Source: Mycobacterium sp. (GTDB lineage Bacteria > Actinomycetota > Actinomycetes > Mycobacteriales > Mycobacteriaceae). From it: 7,337 nt of DNA. Below the pieces are notes generated by a model. The model was not told the origin of the DNA. It saw nothing but the letters and a program-made list of their open reading frames with translations, and searched no databases. Location: positions 1-7,337 of the forward strand of contig JAQSXQ010000073.1 in assembly GCA_029256565.1 (NCBI GenBank), given 5' to 3'. Positions 5,393-7,337 of the stretch are shown here, piece by piece. The position numbers were made by a program, and so were the translations under genes. How positions within the stretch are numbered: the stretch's first letter is position 1; every line of letters starts with the position of its first letter.

Positions 5393-5714
5393 GCTGCCCG
5401 AAGAATTCGCCGACCTGGAGCGGTTCTCCGACTGGTGCCTGCCCACCGAGGAGGAGCGGTACGCCAAGCGTCTGGCCTCGTCGATGGACGAGATGCAGGA
5501 GCTGTACGACGCAGGGTTGGCGCGGCTCGAGGACATCATGGTCTACGTCGACGAGCGGTTCCCGCTGGCGGGCATGCCCGAGGACGCCAAGGCACTCGTC
5601 CACCTCGGACAGTCGATCGTGATGGTGAGCTTCCCCATCGAGGTGTGGAAGCAGCCCCGCGTACTCGACAGTGGCGCGGCCTACATCAAGCTCATCAAGG
5701 AGCCGGTGGTCTAA
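5385..5714 (+). CDS. Small conserved-looking protein of unknown function, coupled to the Rieske oxygenase
   Basis: A 109-residue soluble protein, acidic at the N-terminus, with no signal peptide, membrane segment or recognised catalytic motif. It begins LPEEFADLERFSDWCLPTEE, continues with a charged, probably helical stretch (about 20-58) and ends with a more hydrophobic part, GQSIVMVSFPIEVWKQPRVL, then a short tail. It contains one Cys (C18, next to W17). Its ATG overlaps the Rieske stop by 8 nt and is served by AAGGAG in the Rieske tail, and the next gene starts 2 nt after its stop. This placement suggests a subunit, assembly factor or activity partner of the oxygenase, but it is not a SnoaL-like beta subunit and lacks ferredoxin cysteines. 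The coding call rests on the operon position, ribosome site and codon pattern; the function is unknown. Confidence 0.85.
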   Translation: MSKLPEEFADLERFSDWCLPTEEERYAKRLASSMDEMQELYDAGLARLEDIMVYVDERFPLAGMPEDAKALVHLGQSIVMVSFPIEVWKQPRVLDSGAAYIKLIKEPVV

Positions 5715-5716
5715 GC

Positions 5717-6955
5717 GTGCCCACAGCACTCACGCTCAAGGCAGCGGGTTACGTCGACGTCGTCGCCGGGGAGATCGTCCGGCCGGCCCTGATCCACGTC
5801 GATGGCGACGTCATCGTGGGCGTCGGCGGCGATCATCCAGCGGAGTCATCGACCGTGCTCGATCTCGGCGACGCGATCCTGCTGCCCGGGCTGATGGACA
5901 TGGAGGTCAACCTCCTGATGGGCGGGCGCGGCGAGAACCCGGGCCTGTCGCAGGTCCAGGACGACCCGCCCACCCGCACGCTGCGCGCGGTCGGCAACGC
6001 CCGCCGCACGCTGCGGGCCGGGTTCACCACCGTGCGCAACCTCGGGCTGTTCGTCAAGACCGGTGGCTACCTGCTCGACGTCGCCCTCGGCAAGGCCATC
6101 GACGCCGGCTGGATCGAAGGCCCGCGCGTCATCCCGGCGGGCCATGCGATCACGCCGACCGGGGGGCACCTCGATCCGACGATGTTCGCCGCGTTCATGC
6201 CCGGCGCGCTCGAGCTGACGGTCGAGGAAGGCATCGCCAACGGCGTCGACGAGATACGCAAGGCGGTGCGCTACCAGATCAAGCACGGCGCCCAGCTGAT
6301 CAAGGTGTGCGTGTCCGGTGGCGTCATGTCATTGACGGGTGAAGCTGGCGCGCAACATTATTCGGACGAGGAACTGCGCGCGATCGTCGACGAGGCGCAT
6401 CGTCGCGGGTTGCGGGTGGCCGCCCACACCCACGGCGCCGAGGCCGTCAAGCACGCGGTCGCGTGTGGTATCGACTGCATCGAGCACGGGTTCCTCATGG
6501 ACGACGAGGCCATTCAGGCACTGGTCGACAACGACCGGTTCCTGGTGACCACCCGTCGCCTCGCCGAGGCCATGGACGTGTCCAAGGCCCCGAAGGAGTT
6601 GCAGGACAAGGCCGCCGAGATGTTCCCCAAGGCCAAGACGTCGATCAAGGCGGCCTACGAGGCTGGGGTCAAGATCGCCGTCGGCACCGACGCGCCCGCC
6701 ATCCCGCACGGGCGCAACGCCGACGAACTCGTCACCCTCGTCGACTGGGGCATGCCGCCGGCCGCGGTGCTGCGGGCAGCCACCGTCGTCGCCGCGGAAC
6801 TGATCAACCGCACCGACCTCGGCCGGATCGAGCAGGGTTACCTCGCGGACGTCATCGCGGTGCCTGGCGATCCCCTGACCGACATCACCGTTACACAGCG
6901 GGTCAACTTCGTAATGAAGGGCGGTAAGGTCTACCGACATGACAGTGCCAACTAG
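5717..6955 (+). CDS. Amidohydrolase, imidazolonepropionase/prolidase-like family, with altered metal site
   Basis: A 412-residue TIM-barrel hydrolase with the split beta-sandwich of the family: N-terminal strand region (residues about 5-58, ending ILLPGLMD) and C-terminal LADVIAVPGDPL (376-387) closing it. Recognisable binuclear-site residues are K196 (IKVCVSGG, the carboxylated-Lys position), H237 (AAHTHG), H257 (IEHGF) and D325 (VGTDAP). The first-strand H-x-H expected after PGL-x-D is E63-V-N65, so the usual alpha-metal ligands are replaced. The enzyme may use a different metal set, catalyse another reaction, or be inactive. Relatives hydrolyse dipeptides, cyclic amides or lactone-like bonds. 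The GTG at 5717 is preceded by GGTGG (5705-5709) at 7 nt and lies 2 nt after the small gene's stop; longer in-frame reading would cover that gene. It is unrelated at subfamily level to the amidohydrolase at 1937-3229. Confidence 0.93.
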   Translation: MPTALTLKAAGYVDVVAGEIVRPALIHVDGDVIVGVGGDHPAESSTVLDLGDAILLPGLMDMEVNLLMGGRGENPGLSQVQDDPPTRTLRAVGNARRTLRAGFTTVRNLGLFVKTGGYLLDVALGKAIDAGWIEGPRVIPAGHAITPTGGHLDPTMFAAFMPGALELTVEEGIANGVDEIRKAVRYQIKHGAQLIKVCVSGGVMSLTGEAGAQHYSDEELRAIVDEAHRRGLRVAAHTHGAEAVKHAVACGIDCIEHGFLMDDEAIQALVDNDRFLVTTRRLAEAMDVSKAPKELQDKAAEMFPKAKTSIKAAYEAGVKIAVGTDAPAIPHGRNADELVTLVDWGMPPAAVLRAATVVAAELINRTDLGRIEQGYLADVIAVPGDPLTDITVTQRVNFVMKGGKVYRHDSAN

Positions 6956-7337
6956 CGCGTCGCGAACCTCGGATCTGGTCGAGATCCAACAGCTGCTGGC
7001 CAAGTACGCCGTCACCATCACCCAGGGTGACGTCGAAGGGCTGGTCGAGGTCTTCACCCCCGACGGCACCTACAGCGCATTCGGCTCCACCTACACGCTG
7101 GCCCGCTTCCCCGAACTCGTCGAGGCAGCACCCAGCGGGCTGTTCATGACCGGCACGTCGCTCGTCGACCTCGACGAGAACGACCCGGACAGGGCGAGCG
7201 GCACGCAGCCCCTGTGCTTCATCGAGCACTCGAAGCACGACATGCGGATCGGCTACTACCGGGACACCTACGTCCGTACCCCGGACGGCTGGCGACTGAA
7301 GACCCGTGCGATGACGTTCATCCGACGCAACGGCGAC
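6939..7337 (+). CDS. SnoaL/NTF2-fold protein, C-terminus cut by window edge
   Basis: The visible 133 residues match the alpha-plus-beta cone of SnoaL-like proteins: an N-terminal helix pair (DLVEIQQLLAKYAVTITQGD, 12-31), the strand VFTPDGTYSAFG (38-49), and the long C-terminal strands IGYYRDTYVRTPDGWRLKTR (104-123) and MTFIRR. Such proteins act as dehydratases, isomerases or hydrolases on small ring compounds, or as beta subunits of Rieske oxygenases, so it could be a partner of the oxygenase three genes upstream. The family is usually about 130-160 residues, so little is missing. The ATG at 6939 overlaps the preceding amidohydrolase by 17 nt, with AAGG (6926-6929) 9 nt upstream; a GTG at 6945 is an alternative start. 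Catalytic residues cannot be assigned with confidence. Confidence 0.88.
   Translation, partial: MTVPTSASRTSDLVEIQQLLAKYAVTITQGDVEGLVEVFTPDGTYSAFGSTYTLARFPELVEAAPSGLFMTGTSLVDLDENDPDRASGTQPLCFIEHSKHDMRIGYYRDTYVRTPDGWRLKTRAMTFIRRNGD

Noticed and set aside
5435..5716. N-terminal extension of the second amidohydrolase into the 109-residue gene
   Set aside because: The extra residues are shadow composition; the GTG at 5717 starts directly before the first beta strand of the family fold.

Overview
The window is GC-rich DNA with strong third-position G/C bias, frequent GTG starts and tightly packed genes. Protein wording such as the acyl-CoA dehydrogenase C-terminus GEHVLGLPRSY and the DDHIVEPPDMF-type amidohydrolase is typical of mycobacteria and their relatives (Mycobacterium/Mycolicibacterium, possibly Rhodococcus or Nocardia). 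The genus is an inference. No mobile element, RNA gene or CRISPR array was seen.

Layout: two operons diverge from a 259-bp control region (3230-3488). Leftward (minus strand) run a metal-dependent amidohydrolase of the ACMSD/decarboxylase-like superfamily (1937-3229), an acyl-CoA dehydrogenase (630-1820) and a short-chain dehydrogenase/reductase that leaves the window at its C-terminal end (1-612). Rightward (plus strand) run a carboxymuconolactone decarboxylase/AhpD-like protein (3489-4019), a Rieske non-heme iron oxygenase alpha subunit (4022-5392), a 109-residue conserved-looking protein of unknown function (5385-5714), an imidazolonepropionase/prolidase-like amidohydrolase with an altered metal site (5717-6955) and a SnoaL/NTF2-fold protein cut by the window end (6939-7337). 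Rightward genes are separated by 2 bp or overlap by 8 or 17 bp, so they are almost certainly one translationally coupled operon. On the left, 116 bp with a strong inverted repeat separates the first two genes and only 17 bp the next two.

Together the genes look like a catabolic cluster for a ring-containing or branched organic acid. An oxygenase would hydroxylate the substrate, an SDR oxidise an alcohol, an acyl-CoA dehydrogenase desaturate a CoA thioester, and two amidohydrolase-fold enzymes plus CMD-like and SnoaL-like proteins handle hydrolysis, decarboxylation or isomerisation. The substrate cannot be read from the sequence. The window holds no CoA ligase, thiolase, ferredoxin, ferredoxin reductase, transporter or regulator gene, so the pathway must extend outside it or borrow partners.

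The least explained parts are the rightward amidohydrolase, whose usual first-strand HxH metal motif is E-x-N; the small protein whose Shine-Dalgarno lies inside the Rieske gene's disordered tail; the long Rieske-cluster loop with an extra cysteine; and an 8-bp box (GAGAATCA) present once in each orientation in the divergent control region, one copy lying on a plausible leftward -35 element.
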